A stretch of 64,000 nt of DNA from Candidatus Dadabacteria bacterium. Its GTDB lineage: Bacteria > Desulfobacterota_D > UBA1144 > Nemesobacterales > Nemesobacteraceae. Each line of letters opens with the position of its first letter. The first letter of the stretch is position 1. The translations under genes and the position numbers were made by a program. The stretch spans positions 186,001 to 250,000 of the forward strand of contig VXNX01000013.1 in the NCBI GenBank assembly GCA_009840385.1, written 5' to 3'. The notes under the pieces were generated by a model. The model was not told where the DNA came from, did not search any database, and saw only the letters and a list, made by a program, of their open reading frames with translations. Shown here one piece after another: positions 49,574-58,039 of the stretch.

Positions 49574-50866
49574 TCAGGAATTCTCAATACGTCTTTTTAC
49601 CGAAAACGCGTGGCCCGAAAGCCCCTCGGCGTGGGCAAGGTTCATAACGGCCCCACCGAGAGACGAAAAACCTTTTCTCGACATCGATATGGTGCTCGGC
49701 ATTCTCAGAAAATCATAAACGCTCAGGGGAGAGGAAAACCTCGCCGCTCCTCCCGTGGGAAGCACGTGGCTCGGACCCGATACGTAATCGCCGAAGGGCT
49801 CGGTGGAAAGAGACCCCAAAAACACCGCTCCTGCGTGCTTTATGCCTTTCAGAAGAGATTTAGGGGCACGCACGCAGAGTTCAAGATGCTCGGGGGCAAC
49901 CGCGTTTGAAAGCGCCACCGCCTGCTCCATATCCTCGGTCACGTAGATTCTTCCGTTGTTCGAGACCGCGGCGCCCGCAATCTCCTTTCTGTCAAGTTCC
50001 TCCAGCTGCAAAAGCAGTTCCTTTTTTACTTCCTTAGCGTAATCGTGGCTTGTGGTAGCAAGAATCGGGATTGACATCTCGTCATGCTCGGCTTGGGCAA
50101 GCAGATCCGAGGCCACCCATTTTGCCGGACACGAACCGTCGGCGATAATCAAAACCTCGGTCGGACCCGCCAGCATGTCAATATCACAGAAACCGTAAAC
50201 CAGTTTTTTAGCTATCGTAACGTAGATGTTCCCAGGACCCACTACCTTATCCACCTTGGGGATGCTCCTAGTCCCAAATGCTATGGCCGCTATTGCATGC
50301 GCCCCACCTATTTTGTAGACATTGCTCACCCCGGCAATTTCGCATGCCACAAGAACCTCGGGATTCACTCGTTCCCCAGAACACGGCGTGACAACACTTA
50401 TTTCGCTTGCTCCCGCGACTCGCGCCGGTATGGCGGTCATAAGCACGGTTGAAGGATATGAGGCCTTTCCGCCGGGAACATATATTCCCACCTTCTCGAT
50501 AGGTCTTATCAGCCAGCCGAGTTCGTTTCCGAGAGTGTCCTTGTAGGTTTTGGGCTTCGGAAGCTTTTTTCTCTGGTAGGAACGAATCCGCGAGGCTGCC
50601 TTTTTAAGGTCTCTTACAATGCCCGGCGCAACAGCCCTTGCGGCCTCTTTGAACTCGCGGTCGGAAACCCTCACGTTTTTTGCGTTTACCCGAGCCCGGT
50701 CAAATTTTTTCGCGTAGCGGAAAAGAGCAGAGTCTCCATGCTTGCGGACATCCTCTACAATCCTCTCCGTCTGCGAGACAAGCTCCGGGTCAAAATGGGA
50801 AGCTGATTTTTCTATCTCTCTGGATCTTCTTTCCAGGTTCTTTGAATTGATCCTTATAAGTTTCAT
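49574..50866 (-). CDS. hisD: histidinol dehydrogenase
   Basis: A 430-residue zinc enzyme for the last two oxidations of histidine synthesis. Signatures are YVPGGKASYPSTVLM, VVGPGNIYVTIAK, DMLAGPTEVLIIAD, HAGAVFLG and YVSGPSHVLPTGG. It precedes hisC and follows ptsH after about 70 bases on the minus strand. The other his genes are not in the window. Confidence 0.96.
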   Translation of the reverse strand: MKLIRINSKNLERRSREIEKSASHFDPELVSQTERIVEDVRKHGDSALFRYAKKFDRARVNAKNVRVSDREFKEAARAVAPGIVRDLKKAASRIRSYQRKKLPKPKTYKDTLGNELGWLIRPIEKVGIYVPGGKASYPSTVLMTAIPARVAGASEISVVTPCSGERVNPEVLVACEIAGVSNVYKIGGAHAIAAIAFGTRSIPKVDKVVGPGNIYVTIAKKLVYGFCDIDMLAGPTEVLIIADGSCPAKWVASDLLAQAEHDEMSIPILATTSHDYAKEVKKELLLQLEELDRKEIAGAAVSNNGRIYVTEDMEQAVALSNAVAPEHLELCVRAPKSLLKGIKHAGAVFLGSLSTEPFGDYVSGPSHVLPTGGAARFSSPLSVYDFLRMPSTISMSRKGFSSLGGAVMNLAHAEGLSGHAFSVKRRIENS

Positions 50867-50934
50867 GGCAGTAACCGCATTTTTCCCTTAAAAAACCGGG
50901 ACTGAATTTATCCCGTTTGCTAAGATGCGCGAAC

Positions 50935-51228
50935 TCAGTTCCCCGAATCGATTCCTTCTCCAAAGCCGCTTTCAATCAAACGGGAGACTTCCTCCATGGC
51001 AAGCTCCGAATCTTCTCCCTCTATGGTAACGGCAACTTCCGTACCGCAGATGGCGGCAAGGGACAAAACGCCCAGTATGCTCTTTCCGTCTATCTCGAAG
51101 CTATCCTTCCTTATCATTATACTGGAACTGAACCTGCTGGTCAGGGCAACCAGAACTGCGGCCGCTCTGGCATGAAGACCCAACTGGTTTTTTATTACGA
51201 AGTTTCTCTCAAGCGGTTTTTGCGACAA
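50935..51228 (-). CDS. ptsH: HPr-family phosphocarrier protein
   Basis: A 97-residue HPr. The phosphorylated histidine is His19 in LGLHARAAAVLV, and a regulatory-type serine is Ser50 in DGKSILGVLSLAA. The start is TTG with GGAGG 8 bases upstream. It begins one base after the LolB-like gene ends. No PTS enzyme I, permease or HPr kinase is in the window, so it may serve regulation instead of sugar uptake. Confidence 0.9.
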   Translation of the reverse strand: MSQKPLERNFVIKNQLGLHARAAAVLVALTSRFSSSIMIRKDSFEIDGKSILGVLSLAAICGTEVAVTIEGEDSELAMEEVSRLIESGFGEGIDSGN

Positions 51229-51229
51229 T

Positions 51230-51982
51230 TCACCGTTCCTCCACAGGGCGGAACAAAGAAAGATCAGCCTTTGAGTTTACCCGTAAATTTTCATCATAAT
51301 TCACGCTGAGACTGTAGTTCGCGGTTTCAAACAGCAGTTTTCTCGGGAAATAGGTATTCCGGGCAATCCGTGTCAGAAGGGAGAATTCAATTTTAGCCTT
51401 CTGTCCGCCGACAAGCTCACCCTTAACTCTTGTTATGAAGTTTCTCCGGGAATCAACCGTTACCTCAACGGGCGTCCTTTCCGAGAACACGAAAATTATT
51501 TCCCCTTCTTTTTTTCCCACCCGTGCAGAATAATCTTTCTGGGGAATGACAAACGGAGACCCCCCGAGCAAGAAGTTTACAACTTCCTCAATGCCCAGTT
51601 GGGGCGGAAGTCCCGGATAAAGATAGGAAAGTCTGAAATCCTCTGTGTTCTCAAAAACCAACTCTTCCCAGTTGGTTTTCATTCTCACACTTTCTCCATC
51701 AGAAACTATCTTCGCGAGCATCTCGCCGAAAGGAGCGAAAACAGCAACTGTCAAAAACTCCGGGCGGACAACCGTGGCCACCTGATCGAAAACGATTTTC
51801 CCTTCTGGGGACTTTATCGACACCCTAGCCCTGGCTTTTACTGAAGCAAAGCCCTGCTGGGTCTGTATCGCCTGCGTCAATACGGAGTAGATATCCGGAT
51901 GCCCGGCAACTATCGGCGGGAGTTTTCCAGCGCAGGAAAAAAGGAGAAAAACAAGAGGAACAAGAACGTAGCTATGCCTCAT
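51230..51982 (-). CDS. LolB-like / DUF4292-type lipoprotein
   Basis: A 250-residue lipoprotein. The signal peptide ends in the lipobox LLFSC. The body has an antiparallel-sheet pattern like LolA/LolB: SVKARARVSIKSPEGKIVFDQ, FLTVAVFAPFGEMLAKI, LYPGLPPQLGIEEVVNFLLG, and late VKGELVGGQKAKIEF. LolB receives lipoproteins from LolA at the outer membrane, and a lolA-like gene is in this window. Its ATG lies inside the end of the TPR gene (11-base overlap). Assignment to LolB is by fold only. Confidence 0.7.
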   Translation of the reverse strand: MRHSYVLVPLVFLLFSCAGKLPPIVAGHPDIYSVLTQAIQTQQGFASVKARARVSIKSPEGKIVFDQVATVVRPEFLTVAVFAPFGEMLAKIVSDGESVRMKTNWEELVFENTEDFRLSYLYPGLPPQLGIEEVVNFLLGGSPFVIPQKDYSARVGKKEGEIIFVFSERTPVEVTVDSRRNFITRVKGELVGGQKAKIEFSLLTRIARNTYFPRKLLFETANYSLSVNYDENLRVNSKADLSLFRPVEER

Positions 51983-53741
51983 CGCGTCCGAATCCCCTTA
52001 GCTTCTCTTTTAGCCTCGTGCGGATTTTTTTATCTTCAGTTGTAAAAAGTTTCTGCGAATTCAAAAGCTCGAGGGCCTTTGTGTAATTTTCCTGCGCAAG
52101 TTCCCTTTTGCCGAGTTTTTCATACGCATCGCCCACATGCTCCAAAATGGTCGGATCGGGAGGAGGTATCTCCGAAGCGCGAAGCAGATATTCAAGGGCT
52201 TTGGCGAAATCCCCCCTCTGATAATAAACCCACCCGAGACTGTCTATTATGTAGCCCCGTCCGGGAGCAAGCTCAAGAGCTCTGTTTATAAGCTCCTCGG
52301 CGTAATCCAGTTTCTCTCCGCGCTCGGCGTATGTGTACCCTATAAAATTCATCGCGTCGAAATTATCCGGATTCCTGCTCATTATATCCTCCATTACCGA
52401 AAGCGCTTCCAGTATACGGTCGCCGTAGTAATAGGAAACGGCAAGCGCGTAGAGAATGGATTCGTCGTCGGGGTGCTTTTCAAGGTATCTGCCATATAGA
52501 GAGAGCGAATCTTCCTGTCTTCCCTGCCTTCCGTAAAGCTCTCCCAGAGAATTCACGGCCTTGGCGTTATACGGATCTTTTTCGTAAAGTCCTTCCAGTA
52601 TCTCGACCGCTTTCTGTGCAGAACCCTCAAGTTCGTGTATGTAGGCTCCGTGAACGACCGCGTCCACGTAAAGTGGAGAGCTGTGGGGTATTGAATCGAG
52701 AAGCTTCCTTGATTGAGAATACCGTTCAAGCTTGGTGTTGGCGACGGCGGAGTAGTATTTTGCCTCGAAATGGGCAGGCAATCTTTTGAGAACCTCCCCC
52801 AGTTTTCCGATCGCTTCCTCGTAACTGCCGCTTTCAAGGTACAAGAGACCTGTTCTGAACTTGATCTCGGGATTGTCCGGATCCGCGGCCTCGGCACTTC
52901 GGTACTGCTCGATGGCCTGTTTGAACATGCGGTGGCGGTAAAGCATGTTCCCGTAGGAAATGAAGACATCGCGGAAAGGAGAAAATTTCCTGATCGCAGA
53001 CTCGTACTGAGCTATCGCCTCTTCGATCCTTTTTGCCTTCTCAAGGGTTTCAACGAGTCCCACAAATGCGGGGTAGTACGTCCGCTGAATTTCAAGCGCC
53101 CTTTTGTAGTGCTTTACGGCGACGTCGAGATCATCTCTTCTGACCGCGATACTCCCTAGGTAGAAGTGGCCCATGACATCGGTCGGACTTATTGAAAGGC
53201 TTTTTTCAGCGTATTGTTCTGCATTTTCAAGATTGCCGGAATACAGTTCACTTGCGCAAAGAAGCAGATAGGTCTCCTTATCTTCAGGATCGATTTCGGC
53301 CGCCTTAAGCAGAAACTTCTTCCCCCTCTTCTTCATGGCTTCGTCAGGGGATGCAAGGTAGATACGGGCAAGATCCCTGTAGGCAGGAGAATTTGACGGA
53401 TCAAAAACGATAGACTGTGTGAACTTGGCGACGGCCTTCTCGCGCACGTTAAGGGCCATGTAAATCAAGCCGAGGCGATATTTTATTTCGGAAGATCGGG
53501 GATCAATCTGCTCCGCCTTCTCAAGGTTTTCTACCGCGCGCGGCAGATCTCCTTCCTCGAGAAAAAACATCGAGAGTGCAAAATAATAATAGGCGTTTGT
53601 CTGGTCTCCGCTCTCAAGACTCCGTTGGGAGTCAATGGAGAGCCCCGCACCTGCGCAGGAAAGGCAAAAAAACAGAAAGAAAAGAAGAAAAAGTTTTTTC
53701 TCAGGAAATTTCTTCAAGCCACACACCCAAGCACATATCAA
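51972..53741 (-). CDS. tetratricopeptide-repeat lipoprotein
   Basis: A 589-residue protein with an N-terminal hydrophobic segment ending FCLSC, a likely lipobox, then about 15 TPR units. Examples are AYYYFALSMFFLEEGDLPRA, PAYRDLARIYLASPDEAM and FAKALEYLLRASEIPPPDP. TPR arrays mediate protein contacts in envelope assembly. The start codon is uncertain: TTG 53741 and a GTG five codons later are both in frame. It is the first gene of the run TPR, LolB-like, ptsH, hisD, hisC. A role in outer-membrane assembly is inference. Confidence 0.85.
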   Translation of the reverse strand: MICAWVCGLKKFPEKKLFLLFFLFFCLSCAGAGLSIDSQRSLESGDQTNAYYYFALSMFFLEEGDLPRAVENLEKAEQIDPRSSEIKYRLGLIYMALNVREKAVAKFTQSIVFDPSNSPAYRDLARIYLASPDEAMKKRGKKFLLKAAEIDPEDKETYLLLCASELYSGNLENAEQYAEKSLSISPTDVMGHFYLGSIAVRRDDLDVAVKHYKRALEIQRTYYPAFVGLVETLEKAKRIEEAIAQYESAIRKFSPFRDVFISYGNMLYRHRMFKQAIEQYRSAEAADPDNPEIKFRTGLLYLESGSYEEAIGKLGEVLKRLPAHFEAKYYSAVANTKLERYSQSRKLLDSIPHSSPLYVDAVVHGAYIHELEGSAQKAVEILEGLYEKDPYNAKAVNSLGELYGRQGRQEDSLSLYGRYLEKHPDDESILYALAVSYYYGDRILEALSVMEDIMSRNPDNFDAMNFIGYTYAERGEKLDYAEELINRALELAPGRGYIIDSLGWVYYQRGDFAKALEYLLRASEIPPPDPTILEHVGDAYEKLGKRELAQENYTKALELLNSQKLFTTEDKKIRTRLKEKLRGFGRDEA

Positions 53742-53904
53742 TCCTCGGTTCCGAAACCCTGGTGCGTATCAGTCACGAAAGGAAAACCCGCCGGGATACC
53801 ACCGGGCAGAATCTTTTCAAACAGAATAACAAAAATGGATCAAAATACACAGCAAAGGGAAACAACACTGACTGCTTCTGCCCAGCAAGCTGGTCAGTCA
53901 ATAG

Positions 53905-54708
53905 CTATTGTCTTTCGAGCCGTTGTATCCAGCCACGCTTCGCAAGGATCTCGGCAAACTCCTCGATTCCCGTTGCGCGCTCCAGATCAGTTCGTTCCAC
54001 TTCACCTCCATGTTCGACAAAGAAGTGGAGTTCTGAAAAAATACAGCCGGACGGACAATCGCCCCATGCCCTGCGAAACACCACGTACCATTTCCCATCC
54101 GACCACAGCGCTTCAATATCGGAACTATCTCCCAACACAGAAACAGGTCTGGCGTAAATGACTCCTTCTATTTTCTCATATGATGCGCCCGCGGAGTAGA
54201 TGTGCTCGCGCGGGTCAAACCTGATCTCTACCGCATGCACATATTTCAAAGGAAAAATTTCCACGCCTCGCAGACCGACCGCAGCATTGAGAGCATCAAA
54301 CTCCGGGTGTCCAGTGCAAAAAAGAGCGGAAACACCATCCTCTTCAGGCAAACTGAGGGACACTGCCTTAAACAAAGACGGTTCCAAACGCAGAATCAAC
54401 GTCCCGGGTTCCCATCTTGGACGCGCATTCACCTTGACCATCTCCGGCCATGTAGAACGTATTATCCCCAGGACCCGCGCTATCTCGTCGGTCAGACCGT
54501 CTCCAGAAAAACCCGGAATTCCTAAGACGCGACGGGCCAGAATCACAGGATCAGTCTCGCTAGTCCGTCCAAGACTTCCGCGAGTGACAACTGGGGCCTT
54601 GTCGCCGCACACATCAGGTGAAATAACAGCAGACGGTGATACCGGTGAACCCGCGAAGCATGCCGTCATCAACATCGACAAAACAGCAATTATTGAGATC
54701 CTGACCAT
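53905..54708 (-). CDS. hypothetical lipoprotein
   Basis: I do not recognise this 267-residue protein. The signal peptide ends in the lipobox LMTAC at Cys17. The mature part mixes strands and loops, with WEPGTLILRLEPSLF and a C-terminal DGKWYVVFRRAWGDCPSGCIFSE segment whose two cysteines could form a disulfide. The C-terminus reads EEFAEILAKRGWIQRLERQ. It stands alone between the TPR gene and mqnC, with about 160-170 bases on each side. Confidence 0.7.
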   Translation of the reverse strand: MVRISIIAVLSMLMTACFAGSPVSPSAVISPDVCGDKAPVVTRGSLGRTSETDPVILARRVLGIPGFSGDGLTDEIARVLGIIRSTWPEMVKVNARPRWEPGTLILRLEPSLFKAVSLSLPEEDGVSALFCTGHPEFDALNAAVGLRGVEIFPLKYVHAVEIRFDPREHIYSAGASYEKIEGVIYARPVSVLGDSSDIEALWSDGKWYVVFRRAWGDCPSGCIFSELHFFVEHGGEVERTDLERATGIEEFAEILAKRGWIQRLERQ

Positions 54709-54882
54709 TGATATCCAAAACCTCTGAACAGATACAGAGTATATACTTTTTCAAGCCGCTAAATTATACGTTTTTTCTCAACTGCGGGGAACCTTTTGCT
54801 CACACCCGTGTTGAAAGCGGCTTAAGGAACACTGCACGCGGAATTGACTTTGCCTCCGCTATTAGCTTTATTAATTTTCTCT

Positions 54883-55962
54883 ATGAGTTCGCTTGAAAAT
54901 ATCTACGCGAAGGTCTTTGAAGGTAAGCGTATATCGACCGACGAAGCCGCCCTGCTTCTCGGAAAGGCTGACCTGCTCCAGCTAGGTTCCCTGGCTGATA
55001 TAGTAAGGAAGAGATTTAATCCGGAAAACATAGTGACCTTCGTTGCGGATACAAACCCCAACTACACGAACGTCTGCGACACGGAGTGTCTTTTCTGCGC
55101 CTTCTGGAGACCTCCGGGCGCCTATGATGCTTACACCCTGAGCGTCGACAAGGTAATTGAAATAATGCGCACCTCGTACCACAACGGCGCCACTACCGTC
55201 CTTCTGCAGGGAGGCCATAACCCGGAACTCAAACTCGACTACTACATCGAAATCGTAAAAAGGGCCAGGAAGGAAATACCAGACCTTCATCTCCACGCCT
55301 TCTCCGCCCCTGAGATAGCCGCCATTGCCAAGTATGAAGACCTTGACACCAAGTATGTGCTGCAAAGCCTTTGGGACGCGGGTCTAAGAACAATACCGGG
55401 AGGAGGAGCTGAGGTACTCTCCAACAGGGCAAGAAGAGCAATAAGTCCTCTCAAGATAGACGCCGACGAGTGGATGAAGATCACCAGGGAAGCTCACCTG
55501 ACGGGCTTTAAGACAACCGCGACTATGATGTTCGGTCATCTCGAGCAGGATGAGGACATAATAGAACATCTCTCGAGGATAAGAGAGCTTCAAGATGAGA
55601 CGGGGAATTTCCTAGCGTTTATCCCGTGGACGTTTAAACCGAAAAACACCTTGCTCGAGAAAAGAATAAAGGACGAGGTCGGCGGGGAAAGATACCTGAG
55701 GGTTCTATCGGTGTGCAGGATATTTCTCGATAACTTCAAGCACGTCCAAGGCTCGTGGTTTACCCAAGGAAAGAAAATGGGCTCAATGTCCATGCACTAC
55801 GGCGCAAGTGATCTCGGCGGGACTCTTTACGATGAAAACGTCTTGGGATGCGCCGAGAACAAGATTCGCTCAACCGTGGATGAACTGGTTCACATGATAA
55901 AAAGCGCCGGGTTTATCCCCGCGCAGAGAAATACCTATTACGAAATTCTGGAGCGGTTCTAG
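54883..55962 (+). CDS. mqnC: cyclic dehypoxanthine futalosine synthase (radical SAM)
   Basis: A 359-residue radical SAM enzyme of the futalosine route to menaquinone; it cyclises dehypoxanthine futalosine. The cluster motif is CDTECLFCAFWR (C-x3-C-x2-C). Other family marks are VADTNPNYTNVC, TVLLQGGHNPEL, GLRTIPGGGAE and MFGHLEQDEDIIEHL. I use the ATG at 54883; a TTG 13 codons upstream would add a hydrophobic start not typical of MqnC. It implies that the complex I encoded here reduces menaquinone. Other mqn genes are not in the window. MqnE is the alternative paralogue. Confidence 0.88.
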   Translation: MSSLENIYAKVFEGKRISTDEAALLLGKADLLQLGSLADIVRKRFNPENIVTFVADTNPNYTNVCDTECLFCAFWRPPGAYDAYTLSVDKVIEIMRTSYHNGATTVLLQGGHNPELKLDYYIEIVKRARKEIPDLHLHAFSAPEIAAIAKYEDLDTKYVLQSLWDAGLRTIPGGGAEVLSNRARRAISPLKIDADEWMKITREAHLTGFKTTATMMFGHLEQDEDIIEHLSRIRELQDETGNFLAFIPWTFKPKNTLLEKRIKDEVGGERYLRVLSVCRIFLDNFKHVQGSWFTQGKKMGSMSMHYGASDLGGTLYDENVLGCAENKIRSTVDELVHMIKSAGFIPAQRNTYYEILERF

Positions 55963-56035
55963 AGGCAAGCCCCACCTCTGTATCGGTGACCTCAGGCTTC
56001 ACCCTGCTTCTCCACTCCCAAAGTGAGCAGCCCGC

Positions 56036-56395
56036 TCATTGATTTCCCCTGCCCCCGGGACCATTCAGCACGCCTCCCCAATAACATGTCCGGACATATC
56101 CTTTTCCGATACAGTTCTCGCCAGTACCAAAATTGTAGTAATATCCCGTCCGGCTATCGTAACTCCAGGGGTTATAATTGCTGTCGTAACCCCTCATATC
56201 CCCATCCGGTTCGATAGTCGCATTCCAGTACGAACCCGTTTTCGTATCAAAGCCGTGAACGGTTGTCTTACCCCTAGAATCCGTATTCCAATAGTAGCTG
56301 TTTCCCGAATACCAATCGTAGCCCGTCCCGCTCTGTGCATAAACAGGCAACGAAAACGCGGTCACTAAAATCAGCAATAACAGCGAAAATCTCAT
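56036..56395 (-). CDS. small secreted Tyr/Gly/Trp-rich protein
   Basis: A 119-residue secreted protein. Starting at 56395 gives a good signal peptide (MRFSLLLLILVTAFSLPVYAQ). The mature part repeats an aromatic motif of the form W/Y-x-x-DSRxG-x-YYN: SYYWNTDSRGKT, GSYWNATIEPDGD, PWSYDSRTGYYYNFGTG. It ends with two cysteines and GGVLNGPGGRGNQ. No family is recognised. Such strips can bind carbohydrate or assemble on surfaces; this is speculation. It follows the small gene after the eda-like gene. Confidence 0.6.
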   Translation of the reverse strand: MRFSLLLLILVTAFSLPVYAQSGTGYDWYSGNSYYWNTDSRGKTTVHGFDTKTGSYWNATIEPDGDMRGYDSNYNPWSYDSRTGYYYNFGTGENCIGKGYVRTCYWGGVLNGPGGRGNQ

Positions 56396-56483
56396 TTTGC
56401 TAAAATAACAGGTTTTCAGCGCACCAGCAAAAAAGCGAACCGGAAAAAAAACCACATCTAAAAACGGCCGGAAACAACCGCCA

Positions 56484-56852
56484 TCATTGGTCATTAACGG
56501 CTATTATCCAACTGTTTCCCGCAAAATCCACGCCGCAGACAACCTCCGATCTTTGGGAGAAGACATAGTCGAAAAACTCAAGCGCACTGCTTGTATGCAC
56601 AGGAACCCCGAGATACTCTCCAAGATCCGCCGAGGCTATGCCCGAACACTCAAGGGCACAAAGCTCGAAATCAACAGCCCTCTCTCGATCGATCTTCTGG
56701 TTGACGCGTGAGAAAAAAGCGCTTACAAGCGAAGTTTCGGAAGCAATTTCCATCCGGACATCAAAGCAACCGCCGAAAAGAAAGAAAATCTCAGCGAAGA
56801 CCTCATCTATAGAATCCAGGTAAAACTCCCTTGCCTCCAGTTTTGTATCCAT
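56484..56852 (-). CDS. hypothetical protein coupled to the eda-like gene
   Basis: A 122-residue soluble protein I do not recognise. It begins MDTKLEAREFYLDSIDEVFA two bases after the aldolase stop, so the two are cotranscribed. It shows a possible strand-helix pattern with FFLFGGCFDVRMEIASE and CALECSGIASADLGEYLGV, and ends VCGVDFAGNSWIIAVNDQ. No motif gives a function. Confidence 0.6.
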   Translation of the reverse strand: MDTKLEAREFYLDSIDEVFAEIFFLFGGCFDVRMEIASETSLVSAFFSRVNQKIDRERAVDFELCALECSGIASADLGEYLGVPVHTSSALEFFDYVFSQRSEVVCGVDFAGNSWIIAVNDQ

Positions 56853-56854
56853 TT

Positions 56855-57466
56855 TCACGCACAAAACTCGGAGAATTCTTCTGCCCTTTGTCTTATGGAC
56901 CGATAGTCGTCTCCCCCGCTCAGAAGCGCGGTGGAGACTCCTGCAAGCGCGGCTCCCGACGCAAGGTAATCCCCGATGTTGTCTGTGGTAATTCCCCCGG
57001 TGACCATGATATCCATGAATCCGAGAGGCTCCTTTATGGCCTTTATGTAACCCGGACCGAAGCTCGAAGCGGGGAACACCTTTACAAAGTCCGCTCCGAT
57101 GCTGCGGGCGTTAACCATCTCCGAGGATGTAAAGGCGCCTGAGATAACCGTGATGCCGTTTTTGCGGCAATACTCGATTATCTCGGGATCCGTGTGCGGA
57201 GAGACTATGAAACGGGCCCCGCAGCCGGACATCCGCTCGGCAGAGCCGCGATCAAGAACCGTACCTGCCCCGACGCATATTCCGTCCTCTGAGGCAAGTT
57301 CCCCAAGAAGTCTCTCCGAACCGGGAGAGATAGATATGATTTCTATGATTCTTATTCCGCCGTCAACGCATGCCCTTGCAAATTCAAGAGATTTTTCGTA
57401 ACTCGTGGACCTTATAACGGCTACGACCCTGTTTTTTTTCATAAACTCAATCACAGTTCTCTCCAT
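56855..57466 (-). CDS. KHG/KDPG aldolase-family protein
   Basis: A 203-residue class I aldolase of the Eda family. Lys129 in DFVKVFPASSFG is the likely Schiff-base residue and Glu42 in IRIIEIISIS is the general base. The arginine that follows the Glu by four residues in E. coli Eda (LEVTLRT) is Ile46 here, so the substrate may not be KDPG; DgoA-type relatives also vary at this point. GAGTV and VTGGI motifs are in place. No Entner-Doudoroff dehydratase is nearby. The gene diverges from perR. Confidence 0.8.
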   Translation of the reverse strand: MERTVIEFMKKNRVVAVIRSTSYEKSLEFARACVDGGIRIIEIISISPGSERLLGELASEDGICVGAGTVLDRGSAERMSGCGARFIVSPHTDPEIIEYCRKNGITVISGAFTSSEMVNARSIGADFVKVFPASSFGPGYIKAIKEPLGFMDIMVTGGITTDNIGDYLASGAALAGVSTALLSGGDDYRSIRQRAEEFSEFCA

Positions 57467-57543
57467 GACGCGCGGTTTGAGACTTGAACACTTTTAAGGT
57501 ACATTGAGATTGGATTGTTTTAATTTTCTTCAAGGAACGGAGC

Positions 57544-57993
57544 ATGAAGAATCCGGAACTCAGGACCGAAAACAAGATATCGCAATTCATAAAAAGAAGC
57601 AAAGAACTGGGGCTTAAGGTAACTCCCCAGAGAATAGCGATATACAGGGAACTTGCGGGGAGCATGCAGCACCCGAGTACCGAAATGATCTACAAGAACA
57701 TAAAGGACTACTACCCGAACATATCCCTTACCACCGTGTACAGAACGCTTGAAACATTTGAGAAGATGGGACTCATATCCGTAGTGAACACTCTGTATCA
57801 CGCCGCAAGGTACGACGCCAACATGGAACCTCACCACCACGTCGTATGCGTTAAATGTAAAAAAATAGAAGACCTCTACGACGATTCCATAGCTTATTCG
57901 AAACTCGACCCGCAAATAGACAATTACAAAATTCTCGGATACTCGGTGCTTTTCAGCGGAATCTGCGAGGAATGCAAAACCCTCAACAACTGA
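57544..57993 (+). CDS. perR: Fur-family regulator, PerR type
   Basis: A 149-residue metal-dependent repressor. The winged helix covers about 15-85 (LKVTPQRIAIYRELAG, HPSTEMIY, SLTTVYRTLETFEKMGL). The metal region has ARYDANMEPHHHVVCVKCKK and a C-terminal CEECK, so a structural CxxC...CxxC zinc site is complete. The Asp after the Tyr in RYDANM and the neighbouring His residues favour the peroxide sensor PerR over Fur. An AAGGAACGGAG ribosome region precedes the ATG. It may control the nitroreductase-like gene 46 bases downstream; this is inference. Confidence 0.88.
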   Translation: MKNPELRTENKISQFIKRSKELGLKVTPQRIAIYRELAGSMQHPSTEMIYKNIKDYYPNISLTTVYRTLETFEKMGLISVVNTLYHAARYDANMEPHHHVVCVKCKKIEDLYDDSIAYSKLDPQIDNYKILGYSVLFSGICEECKTLNN

Positions 57994-58039
57994 CCGGAAC
58001 CCAGCCGTTTCTCGCGAGGCCGCCTAAAAGAGCGGAAAA

